Of a stretch of DNA of 6,338 bases, positions 1 to 5,700 are shown piece after piece; within the stretch, counting starts at the first letter, position 1; every line of letters begins with the position of its first letter. Location: the NCBI GenBank assembly GCA_949128015.1, contig CASBRC010000094.1:1-6338 (forward strand). Reading direction: 5' to 3'. The DNA is from Synechococcales cyanobacterium PMM_0003. GTDB lineage: Bacteria > Cyanobacteriota > Cyanobacteriia > Pseudanabaenales > Pseudanabaenaceae. The translations under genes and the position numbers were made by a program. The notes below the pieces were generated by a model. The model searched no databases. It was not told the DNA's origin and was given only the letters and a program-made list of their open reading frames with translations.

Positions 1-337
1 AAACAAGCGACATTGTATAAGTTTTTGGCAAACATTTACTGTCAAAAAAGCTTGAATTGCCAACTTTAGAGGAAAATTCAATTTGGACTTTATATTGTTC
101 GGCATGAAAATTTACATCATCTTGATTAACATCATTAAATAGTGATGTTTTTGAAACTTTTTGAGAGCGAATTTGTTTAGACAGTATACTTAATAAAATA
201 CTGATTGCATCTAAAGCCGCTGACTTACCCGCTCCATTAATACCAATAAATACAGCAATATTAGAACTTTCAGGGAAAGTTATTTCACAATCCCTAAAAC
301 CCCGAAAATCTTTTAGAGTCAGCCAATTTATTTTCAT
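1..337 (-). CDS. AAA/SMC-like ATPase, N-terminal part (runs off left edge)
   Basis: The minus strand is open from an ATG at 335-337 to the window edge, giving 112 codons without a stop. The protein begins MKINWLTLKDFRGFRD, the usual first strand of RecF/SMC/OLD-type ATPases, and has a Walker A motif GINGAGKS at residues 32-39, followed by a helix (ALDAISILL). The C-terminal half with the signature, Walker B and any nuclease or Toprim domain is outside the window, so the subfamily cannot be named. Proteins with this N-terminus include RecF-like repair factors and many stand-alone or two-gene defence ATPases (OLD, PtuA-like). The gene is about 31% GC, has no HIP1 octamer and sits 89 bases downstream of the DUF3370 gene on the same strand. 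No Shine-Dalgarno sequence is evident before the start. ATP binding is well supported; a defence role is inference only. Confidence 0.85.
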   Translation of the reverse strand, partial: MKINWLTLKDFRGFRDCEITFPESSNIAVFIGINGAGKSAALDAISILLSILSKQIRSQKVSKTSLFNDVNQDDVNFHAEQYKVQIEFSSKVGNSSFFDSKCLPKTYTMSLV

Positions 338-348
338 TTTTTATCAAG

Positions 349-389
349 AATAACAAAGCGGTACTAGGAATTAAGTACCACTTGTTATT
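349..389 (-). terminator. Imperfect hairpin between DUF3370 and the AAA ATPase
   Basis: Bases 349-365 (AATAACAAAGCGGTACT) pair with 374-389 (AGTACCACTTGTTATT), with one bulged A and one C/A or G-U position, around an 8-base loop. On the minus strand it lies about 38 bases after the DUF3370 stop and 11 bases before the ATPase start. There is no clean U-tract after the stem on either strand, so a terminator role is weak. An alternative is a structured leader of the ATPase mRNA, or an operator-like dyad. Confidence 0.35.
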
Positions 390-426
390 ATAAATGTACT
401 GCAAATATTTTAAACGATCTCCATAC

Positions 427-1839
427 TTACGATTTAGTCGTCACCGTCAAAACTTGCGGCGGCGTGGCATCGGCGGGATAGAGAAAATCAAACTGGACGA
501 CTCTGCGATCGCTTGGCGGCATAGTTAGAGTCACCAGTGACTTGCCCCGCTCACCACGGCGCATCTTCAGATGAACATAGCGAGTTTGAGCCAAGCCATT
601 ATCATCGCGAAACTTCACCCGCACCGAGCCACGAAAAAACACATCATCAGGCAATGGTTCAAAAAACTGTAAGCCGCCAACGGGTTTATCGTATTTGATT
701 GGATTTTGAAAGGAGAGAACAACGGTTTGCGTTTCGGTAGTGGGGTTATGTAGAGGCAGCGTGAGATTATACTGCACGCCATAGTTGCCGTGAGCAGAAT
801 AGGCAGTGTCGGGATAGCGCACTGTGAGAGGTGCAGTTTGGACTTGTCCCGTTCCCATCGTGCCGTACTGCAATAGACTCAAACCGTAGGAATAGGACTC
901 GCCACTTTTGGGAATAGAAAGTGTGTTAGATTGATCGCGATCGGTCAAGTTCCCAAACCACTGCGAACCGATTTGAATACCCGCCACACGGCTATACTGA
1001 AAGGCTCCTTCTGTTAAGTCTGGTGGCGTGGGTACGACATCGCGAGGTTTAGATAGTTCTCCTTTTTTGAGAATCTCTTCCCATTCGCCGAGATTGGGAG
1101 CGCGTTCGGTTCCATCAGCATTTAGTCGCGCATAGAGTGCAAGTGTCGCCACATAGACTTTGCCATCGCTACGTAAACGCGATAAGCCCGATCGCCCATT
1201 TAGTGGCGGATCTAATTCCTTCACTGGAATCGGGACATTCATTAGCATTCGGCTCTGCTTTGGCGGAATCACGATCTGCGCTGGGAATATATCCTGACGA
1301 CGACCGCGTAGAATATCGAGCATGGCGCGATCGCCAGGGCCGCGATACATCGCGCCATCGTTATTTAAGGTGTAACTGGGAGCGTCATAAAATGGCGCAT
1401 CGGGCTGACTGAGATAGCTTGCGGCTAGTAGAGTATCAACGGTTACGGGCTGGTCGGTGGGGTTATATGCGATCGCACCGATATACAAAGTCCGCAAATC
1501 AACTGGTGGTGGTGCTTTGGAAATATGGTGCGTAAATAGATCGAAGCGACCTTGAAAGGGAAAATTTAAATGCGCCTTAGGGTGCGCCATCCCTTCAGGT
1601 GGAAAAGCTGACAGCAAAATCCCTTCTGTTTGCACAATTTCAGGGCTATTGCTATTAAACATCGGTACTTCGTCGAGACTGCCCATGAGCGGACGCATTT
1701 CTTGCCGATCTAAAACGATTTGGCGCTGGTTGGGAGCTTGAGCAATTTTGCTGGTTACATTAGGGACGTTTGCCAAGTTTGTCGTCGGTAAAACTGGTGA
1801 AAGCGGAGTCAATAACGACATTAAAAAAGCTGTCAACAT
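427..1839 (-). CDS. DUF3370 domain protein, probably exported
   Basis: This 470-residue protein is recognised as a member of the DUF3370 family, conserved in cyanobacteria and of unknown function. Family-like blocks are RPLMGSLDEVPMFNSNSPE at about residues 49-67, HLNFPFQGRFDLFTHH at about 90-105, and TLYIGAIAYNPT followed by a DTLLAASYLSQPDAPF stretch at about 117-150. The N-terminus is hydrophobic (LTAFLMSLLTPLSPVLP) and then polar, which fits a signal peptide or anchor. However, it has no basic residue before the hydrophobic stretch, so export is likely rather than proven. The rest is rich in alternating beta-type segments and prolines with no catalytic motif I recognise. The start is well fixed: an in-frame TAA lies 9 bases upstream of the ATG on the minus strand. 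It follows the ABC ATPase by 41 bases and is probably in the same transcript. Sure of the family, not of any function. Confidence 0.85.
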   Translation of the reverse strand: MLTAFLMSLLTPLSPVLPTTNLANVPNVTSKIAQAPNQRQIVLDRQEMRPLMGSLDEVPMFNSNSPEIVQTEGILLSAFPPEGMAHPKAHLNFPFQGRFDLFTHHISKAPPPVDLRTLYIGAIAYNPTDQPVTVDTLLAASYLSQPDAPFYDAPSYTLNNDGAMYRGPGDRAMLDILRGRRQDIFPAQIVIPPKQSRMLMNVPIPVKELDPPLNGRSGLSRLRSDGKVYVATLALYARLNADGTERAPNLGEWEEILKKGELSKPRDVVPTPPDLTEGAFQYSRVAGIQIGSQWFGNLTDRDQSNTLSIPKSGESYSYGLSLLQYGTMGTGQVQTAPLTVRYPDTAYSAHGNYGVQYNLTLPLHNPTTETQTVVLSFQNPIKYDKPVGGLQFFEPLPDDVFFRGSVRVKFRDDNGLAQTRYVHLKMRRGERGKSLVTLTMPPSDRRVVQFDFLYPADATPPQVLTVTTKS

Positions 1840-1880
1840 AGGCTGTTAGAACATCCAAGATTTGCTGTATTCATTATGAT

Positions 1881-2561
1881 CTAACTACGTTCTAGCAATA
1901 CTTTTTTTAGTCGCATTGGATCGCCTTGATCGACCACTTTACCGCGCTCTAACAAAAATGCACCATCAGCATAATCAAGCTCGTTGAGTCGATGAGTTAC
2001 CCATAGAGCCGTGAGATTTTTTTGTTTGACGAGATCTCTTACTGAAGCAACTAGATCGATTTGATTTTCGCCATCGAGCAAAGCCGTTGGCTCATCTAGC
2101 AACAAAACTTCAGCATGACGCGCGATCGCACCTGCGATCGCAACTCGTTGCTTTTGACCGCCACTCAGGGCATAGATCGGGCGGCGGAGCATTTGCTCTA
2201 GATTCACGGCACTGAGTGCTTCTTTGACCCGATCCAGAGTTTCGATATAAGAAAGATTTTCAGATACTAAGCCAAAAGCTATATCTGCACCGACTGTTGG
2301 CATCACTAATTGATGATCGGGGTTTTGAAATACAAATCCAATGCGATCGCCAATCTCAATATCGCCAGATTTAGGTTTGAGCAAACCTGCTAATAGCCTG
2401 AGTAAAGTTGATTTACCACTGCCGTTAGTACCCAACAGCATCCAAAATTCCCCTTTTGGCACAGATAAAGTACAACGATCGAGGACGGTTTCGCCCGAAG
2501 CCCATGCAAAGTTAAGATCGCGAACACTAATGGCGGTGGTTACAGATTGATCAGTGGGCAT
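1881..2561 (-). CDS. ABC transporter ATP-binding protein, CbiO/EcfA-like
   Basis: A 226-residue single nucleotide-binding domain with every expected motif: Walker A GTNGSGKST (44-52), Q-loop in FQNPDHQ (78-84), signature LSGGQKQR (132-139), Walker B VLLLDEP (152-158) and switch histidine in WVTHRL (H190). The QNPDHQ form of the Q-loop is typical of the CbiO/EcfA subunits that power energy-coupling factor importers of vitamins and metal ions (Co, Ni), so the protein probably works at the inner face of the cytoplasmic membrane. The length is normal or slightly short for the family, and there is no C-terminal extension. No EcfT-like or substrate-binding membrane subunit is present in the window, so the partner and substrate are unknown. 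The downstream neighbour is a DUF3370 protein 41 bases away; upstream lies a hairpin-rich spacer and a UPF0367 gene. The ABC ATPase assignment is secure; the ECF assignment is probable. Confidence 0.93.
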   Translation of the reverse strand: MPTDQSVTTAISVRDLNFAWASGETVLDRCTLSVPKGEFWMLLGTNGSGKSTLLRLLAGLLKPKSGDIEIGDRIGFVFQNPDHQLVMPTVGADIAFGLVSENLSYIETLDRVKEALSAVNLEQMLRRPIYALSGGQKQRVAIAGAIARHAEVLLLDEPTALLDGENQIDLVASVRDLVKQKNLTALWVTHRLNELDYADGAFLLERGKVVDQGDPMRLKKVLLERS

Positions 2562-2585
2562 TGTTAGTTGCAGAATAGATGAATA

Positions 2586-2600
2586 CAGCGCAAGGCGCTG
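2586..2600. repeat. Short perfect hairpin in ABC ATPase leader
   Basis: CAGCGC, a 3-base loop AAG, and GCGCTG form a perfect 6-bp GC-rich stem. It lies 24 bases upstream of the ABC ATPase start (minus strand), so it would fall in that gene's leader if transcription begins further upstream. It is the first of three hairpins packed into about 120 bases. Confidence 0.5.
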
Positions 2601-2610
2601 CCATAGAAAC

Positions 2611-2661
2611 CAGATAATGTTTTAAAAGTGCCGCTTAGCGGCACTTTTAAAACATTATCTG
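2611..2661. terminator. 51-base perfect palindrome, bidirectional terminator-like
   Basis: Two 25-base arms are exactly complementary around a single central T at 2636. The core is GTGCCGC-TTA-GCGGCAC, flanked by AAAA on the left and TTTT on the right, and the complementarity continues outward through AT-rich sequence to CAGATAATG / CATTATCTG. A GC-rich stem with A- and T-tracts on both sides is the layout of a bidirectional intrinsic terminator. On the minus strand it lies about 50 bases beyond the UPF0367 stop and 50 bases before the ABC ATPase start, which would separate those two transcripts. The perfect outer arms are more than a terminator needs, so a repeated palindromic element is an alternative. 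Confidence 0.6.
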
Positions 2662-2671
2662 TATAGGCTGT

Positions 2672-2704
2672 AACGATGTTGAACGCTGCGCGTTCGACAT
2701 CGTT
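2672..2704. repeat. Inverted repeat next to UPF0367 stop
   Basis: AACGATGTTGAACGC (2672-2686) and GCGTTCGACATCGTT (2690-2704) are complementary at 14 of 15 positions around the trinucleotide TGC; the odd position is T/G. On the minus strand it begins about 10 bases after the UPF0367 stop codon, where it could protect the mRNA 3' end or help termination. There is no U-tract. It is followed within 11 bases by the longer palindrome at 2611-2661. Confidence 0.55.
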
Positions 2705-2713
2705 GGTTAATGA

Positions 2714-2977
2714 CTAGCCACGAATAAAGCCTGCGCCCATATTCGCAGAGGCTCCTGACTTCTCAGAAACCTGCACTGCTGAGATTTCACTAGTAAGTAC
2801 GGAGACTTTTTTACCTTCTTGTTTTTCGCAGGTTAATTCCAAGATTTTAGGATTGCCATCTGCGATCGCACTAGCAATTTCGCGATAAAGCACTTCGGCA
2901 TTTTCTTGCTCCTTGCGCTGTACAGACAATGCGATCGGGTTGTTTCTGAGGGTGATTTCGACTGTATACATCAGCAT
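2714..2977 (-). CDS. UPF0367 family small protein
   Basis: An 87-residue soluble protein recognised as the cyanobacterial UPF0367 family, whose function is unknown. Matching features as I remember the family: an N-terminal YTVEITLRNNPIALSVQRKE strand pair, a short helix (ENAEVLYREIASAI, about 26-39), the LELTCEK block (46-52), and VLTSEISAVQVSEKSG (60-75), followed by a Gly-rich tail. There is no signal peptide or membrane segment. Two starts are possible, two codons apart (ATG-CTG-ATG); an in-frame TAA sits just upstream of the first. The purine stretch AGGA ends 11 bases before the first ATG, favouring it slightly, whereas family members usually begin close to the second (MYTVE). It is the first gene leftward of the divergent intergenic region and is bracketed by strong palindromes on both sides. 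Confidence 0.85.
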   Translation of the reverse strand: MLMYTVEITLRNNPIALSVQRKEQENAEVLYREIASAIADGNPKILELTCEKQEGKKVSVLTSEISAVQVSEKSGASANMGAGFIRG

Positions 2978-3080
2978 TAATTAAGTTGTCCTGCCTAGAA
3001 ATAAGAAGTAGATAGAGGAGCTAACTAACAGTATGCCATTGCATCGCCGATCGATGTGATGCTGATCTTACTTCATATAA

Positions 3081-3107
3081 AAATTAGTTTCATAATGAGA
3101 ATTGCTG
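3081..3107. repeat. 27-base direct repeat, copy 1
   Basis: It reads from AAATTAGTTTCATAATGAGA through ATTGCTG. A second copy 58 bases further on differs at only two positions. It contains CATAAT and is AT-rich. It could be a duplicated promoter or regulator site upstream of rodA, or the trace of a local duplication. Confidence 0.65.
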
Positions 3108-3138
3108 ATTTCGATCGCAGGTGTAGGTAAAAATCCTT

Positions 3139-3165
3139 AAATTAGTTTCATAATAAGAGTTGCTG
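3139..3165. repeat. 27-base direct repeat, copy 2
   Basis: It reads from AAATTAGTTTCATAATAAGA through GTTGCTG and is 25/27 identical to the copy at 3081-3107. The 31 bases between the two copies are unrelated to the sequence after copy 2, so this is not a simple tandem duplication of a longer unit. It lies about 40 bases before the long hairpin. Confidence 0.65.
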
Positions 3166-3206
3166 CACTTTTTGCAAATTACTTCCCTCAAAAAAGCAAC
3201 AAGTAA

Positions 3207-3306
3207 GTAGGCGAGCATAATTAAACCCAAAACCCAAAAAGCTGTGGCGCACGCACAGCGTGCGCCACAGCTTTTTGGGTTTTAAGGTTTAATTATGCTT
3301 GCCTGC
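3207..3306. repeat. 100-base near-perfect inverted repeat upstream of rodA
   Basis: The inner 26-base arms (3229-3254 and 3258-3283) are perfectly complementary around an ACA loop; the core is GCTGTGGCGCACGC / GCGTGCGCCACAGC, flanked by AAAAA and TTTTT. After a 1-by-2 mismatch (C3228 against A3284-A3285), pairing resumes for about 20 more bases, with G-T positions, to GTAGGC / GCCTGC. Total pairing is about 45 bp. The GC stem followed by T5 resembles an intrinsic terminator on either strand, yet it sits in the leader of rodA, so insulation or attenuation are both possible. It may also be a copy of a dispersed palindromic repeat family. Confidence 0.8.
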
Positions 3307-3344
3307 ATATCTAGTCAAACTCCAATGTTGAATTAGCTGAATTT

Positions 3345-4601
3345 ATGATCGTAAAAGGTTTAGAACTACCAAGTTGGGAAAATATTAAACGAGAGTGGCG
3401 CGATTCTGATCCGCTATTACTAATTTTTCCAATTCTATTGATGATTCTAGGTGGCATTGCTATCTATAGTTCAGACTTTCGCGCTCAACGCACTGAGTGG
3501 TGGCAACATTGGGTGACAGGAGGAGTAGGTTTAGTCGTGATGTTTGCGATCGCAAGGTTTCACTACGATCAATTGCTGCGCTTGCACTGGATCACCTATG
3601 CGATCACCAATATCTCTCTAGTTTTGGTGATGCTGATCGGGACATCAGCCTTGGGTGCGGAACGTTGGATTACGATTGGCGGGTTTAATATTCAGCCTTC
3701 AGAGTTCGCCAAAGTGGGAATTATTATTTCTCTCGCAGCGGTTATGCATGATAAACCAGTCCAAAGTCCGATTGATGCATTTAAAGTGGCTTGGGTGGCT
3801 GTCCCACCTTGGATTTTGATTTTTTTACAACCAAATCTTGGCACATCGTTGGTATTCGCCGCAATCACGATCGGTATGCTCTATTGGGCTGGAGCAAGCT
3901 TGGGATGGTTGCTATTAATATTTTCGCCAATTGTGTCGGCGGTGCTATTTTCGCTCTATTTACCCGCATGGATTGTCTGGGTGATTTTGATGGGGATAAC
4001 CGCTTGGGTCTCATTACCTTGGTTTCGGATTGTCAGCACCATAATTGCGGTGGTGGTCAATTTGATATCAGGACAAGCGGGGATTGTATTATGGAATATT
4101 CTCCATGATTACCAAAAAAAGCGTCTGTTATTGTTTATTGATCCCAATCAAGATCCTCTCGGCGCTGGCTATCACGTCATCCAGTCCAAAATTGCGATCG
4201 GCGCAGGGCAACTATTTGGTCAGGGTTGGCTCAAAGGTACACAAACACAGTTAAATTTTATTCCAGAGCAACATACGGATTTCATCTTTTCGGCGATCGG
4301 TGAGGAGTTTGGCTTTTTTGGTTGTCTCTGCGTTTTGTTATTGTTTGTCGGGATTTGCTGGCGTTTACTAGTGATTGCTGTAAATGCGCGAGATAACTTC
4401 GGTTCACTATTAGCGATCGGGGTATTTTCTTTTGTGCTATTTCAAACCTTTGTGAATATCGGTATGAATATTAATGTTGCACCCGTAACAGGGATTCCGT
4501 TGCCTTGGCTGAGTTATGGGCGATCGGCACTACTTGCAAATTTTATGGCGATCGGGCTAGTCGAGTCTGTCGCTACCCACCGACGCACGATCAAGTTTTA
4601 G
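3345..4601 (+). CDS. rodA: RodA, SEDS peptidoglycan glycosyltransferase
   Basis: A 418-residue polytopic membrane protein of the SEDS family that polymerises lipid II into glycan strands during lateral wall synthesis, working with a class B PBP (PBP2) and the elongasome. Diagnostic segments are ERWITIGGFNIQPSEFAK (106-123), LQPNLGTS (161-168), LHDYQKKRLLLFIDPNQDPLGAGYHVIQSK (253-282, by key residues), GWLKGTQTQLNFIPEQHTDFIF (294-315) and GIPLPWLSYGRSALL (383-397). D312 in HTDFIF aligns with the essential Asp of E. coli RodA (D262). DPLGAGYHVIQSKIAIG identifies RodA rather than FtsW. The protein is about 48 residues longer than E. coli RodA; most of the extra length is hydrophobic sequence at about 185-248, likely extra membrane segments. 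N164 replaces the more usual Asp of QPDLGTS, and R393 replaces the second Gly of SYGGS. No Shine-Dalgarno sequence is visible. mdh follows after 36 bases. Confidence 0.93.
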   Translation: MIVKGLELPSWENIKREWRDSDPLLLIFPILLMILGGIAIYSSDFRAQRTEWWQHWVTGGVGLVVMFAIARFHYDQLLRLHWITYAITNISLVLVMLIGTSALGAERWITIGGFNIQPSEFAKVGIIISLAAVMHDKPVQSPIDAFKVAWVAVPPWILIFLQPNLGTSLVFAAITIGMLYWAGASLGWLLLIFSPIVSAVLFSLYLPAWIVWVILMGITAWVSLPWFRIVSTIIAVVVNLISGQAGIVLWNILHDYQKKRLLLFIDPNQDPLGAGYHVIQSKIAIGAGQLFGQGWLKGTQTQLNFIPEQHTDFIFSAIGEEFGFFGCLCVLLLFVGICWRLLVIAVNARDNFGSLLAIGVFSFVLFQTFVNIGMNINVAPVTGIPLPWLSYGRSALLANFMAIGLVESVATHRRTIKF

Positions 4602-4637
4602 GCAATTTTTTTTATAATTTTTACTATTTTTCTAATT

Positions 4638-5582
4638 ATGCCGACGCAAATACAAGACTATCGAACGCCTAAAGTCACCGTGATCGGTGCAGGTAATGTC
4701 GGCGGCATGTTGGCACAGCGCATTGCTAAGCAAAATCTAGCGGATGTGGTGTTGTGCGATATTGTCCAAGGCAAGCCACAGGGCATCACCCTCGATCTAG
4801 CGCAAGCCCATACGATTTCAGATCTCGATCGCAAAATTATTGGCACAAATGACTACAGCGATACTCATGATTCGGATGTGATCGTCATTACCGCAGGGCT
4901 TCCACGCAAGGAAGGCATGAGTCGCAATGATTTGCTGCGGATTAATGCAGGAATCGTGAAAGATTGTGTCCAAAAAGCGATCGCAGTATCTCCGAATGCA
5001 ATTTTGCTGGTGATTACTAACCCTCTAGATGTGATGACCTATCTCGCATGGCAAGCAAGTGGTTTGCCACCTCAGAGGGTCATTGGCATGGCTGGAGTTT
5101 TAGATGCGGCAAGATTTCAAACTTTTATCGCCATGGAATTAGGCATATCCACTGCGGATATCTATACGACCGTTTTGGGTGGACATGGTGATTTGATGCT
5201 TCCATTACCACGCCTATCGACAGTTAACGGTGTGCCGATTACAGAGCTATTGTCTCAAGATGCGATCGCAAGATTAGTGGAGCGAACTCGCAATGGCGGA
5301 GCCGAAATCGTCAAGTTGCTAAAAAATGGCAGTGCCTACTTTGCGCCATCGGCAGCCGCCTATGTCATGGTGGAATCAATCATCAGCGATCGGCATCGAA
5401 TTTTTTCTGCGGCGGCGCATCTTACAGGTGAATATGGCTTGAAAGATATATTCATGGGTGTGCCTGTGCAATTAGGACGGCAGGGTGTTGAAAAAGTTAT
5501 CGAACTAAAACTTGATAAAGACGAACTAGCTGCACTTCATGCTTCAGCCGCATCTATCCAAGAAAATATTAGTTTATTGTAA
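4638..5582 (+). CDS. mdh: Malate dehydrogenase (NAD), LDH-like type
   Basis: A cytosolic enzyme interconverting malate and oxaloacetate with NAD. Its 314 residues are the normal length of the LDH-like bacterial MDH group. The Rossmann motif GAGNVG is at 17-22, with D41 at the end of the second strand, which favours NAD over NADP. The active-site loop reads AGLPRKEGMSR (86-96): R90 at the position that is Gln in lactate dehydrogenase marks malate/oxaloacetate specificity, and R96 is the mobile-loop arginine. N128 in TNPLD, the D156/R159 pair in LDAAR, and catalytic H183 in GGHGD are all present. All key residues are intact. The start ATG follows a T-rich 36-base spacer with no Shine-Dalgarno sequence. 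The frame is the same as rodA's, separated only by the rodA TAG. The last codons and stop form one arm of a strong hairpin (5573-5623). Confidence 0.96.
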   Translation: MPTQIQDYRTPKVTVIGAGNVGGMLAQRIAKQNLADVVLCDIVQGKPQGITLDLAQAHTISDLDRKIIGTNDYSDTHDSDVIVITAGLPRKEGMSRNDLLRINAGIVKDCVQKAIAVSPNAILLVITNPLDVMTYLAWQASGLPPQRVIGMAGVLDAARFQTFIAMELGISTADIYTTVLGGHGDLMLPLPRLSTVNGVPITELLSQDAIARLVERTRNGGAEIVKLLKNGSAYFAPSAAAYVMVESIISDRHRIFSAAAHLTGEYGLKDIFMGVPVQLGRQGVEKVIELKLDKDELAALHASAASIQENISLL

Positions 5583-5623
5583 ACAAAGATCAAAGCGCCG
5601 TATTGATCTTTGTTTACAATAAA
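5573..5623 (+). terminator. Hairpin overlapping the mdh stop codon
   Basis: The arms 5573-5593 and 5603-5623 are perfectly complementary over 21 bases around a 9-base loop, AGCGCCGTA. The left arm includes the last two Leu codons and the TAA of mdh; the right arm is their reverse complement. The stem is AT-rich and is followed by AAGGAATTTTT rather than an immediate U-tract, so it may end the mdh transcript imperfectly or stabilise its 3' end. It separates mdh from the downstream kinase, whose start is 78 bases further on. Confidence 0.55.
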
Positions 5624-5700
5624 AAGGAATTTTTAAGAATTAGGGATCACTGTATTATAGAGAAGCATATTGCTTAAAACTTAGATCAATCGCAACCACC

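Larger units (their letters stand above)
2978..3344. other. Divergent intergenic region with direct repeats and a long hairpin
   Basis: These 367 bases separate the leftward UPF0367 gene from rightward rodA and must hold promoters for one or both. I see no convincing -35/-10 pair. CATAAT, a possible -10, occurs in each copy of a 27-base direct repeat (3081-3107, 3139-3165), but neither has a good -35 at the right distance. A roughly 100-base inverted repeat occupies 3207-3306, ending 38 bases before rodA. No credible gene or tRNA is present; the only ATG after a GAGGAG encodes eight residues (3033-3059). Confidence 0.6.

Noticed and set aside
1137..1412. Open frame antisense to the DUF3370 gene
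   Set aside because: It lies wholly inside a well-supported gene on the other strand, and the translation shows no recognisable domain; it is a shadow.
3033..3059. Eight-codon reading frame MPLHRRSM preceded by GAGGAG, a possible leader peptide
   Set aside because: The spacing of 12 bases is long, no promoter is visible, and nothing links it to a regulated downstream gene.
2586..3306. CRISPR array or transposon ends
   Set aside because: The repeats are single palindromes and one pair of direct repeats, without regular spacing, a transposase or matching terminal inverted repeats with target duplication.
4602..4637. T-rich spacer after rodA as a terminator
   Set aside because: It has T runs but no preceding GC-rich stem; more likely a leader or operon spacer.
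5630..5658. Possible kinase promoter: TATTAT at 5653-5658 with TTTTTA 17 bases upstream
   Set aside because: The -35 match is poor in an AT-rich stretch, so it cannot be supported without start-site data.
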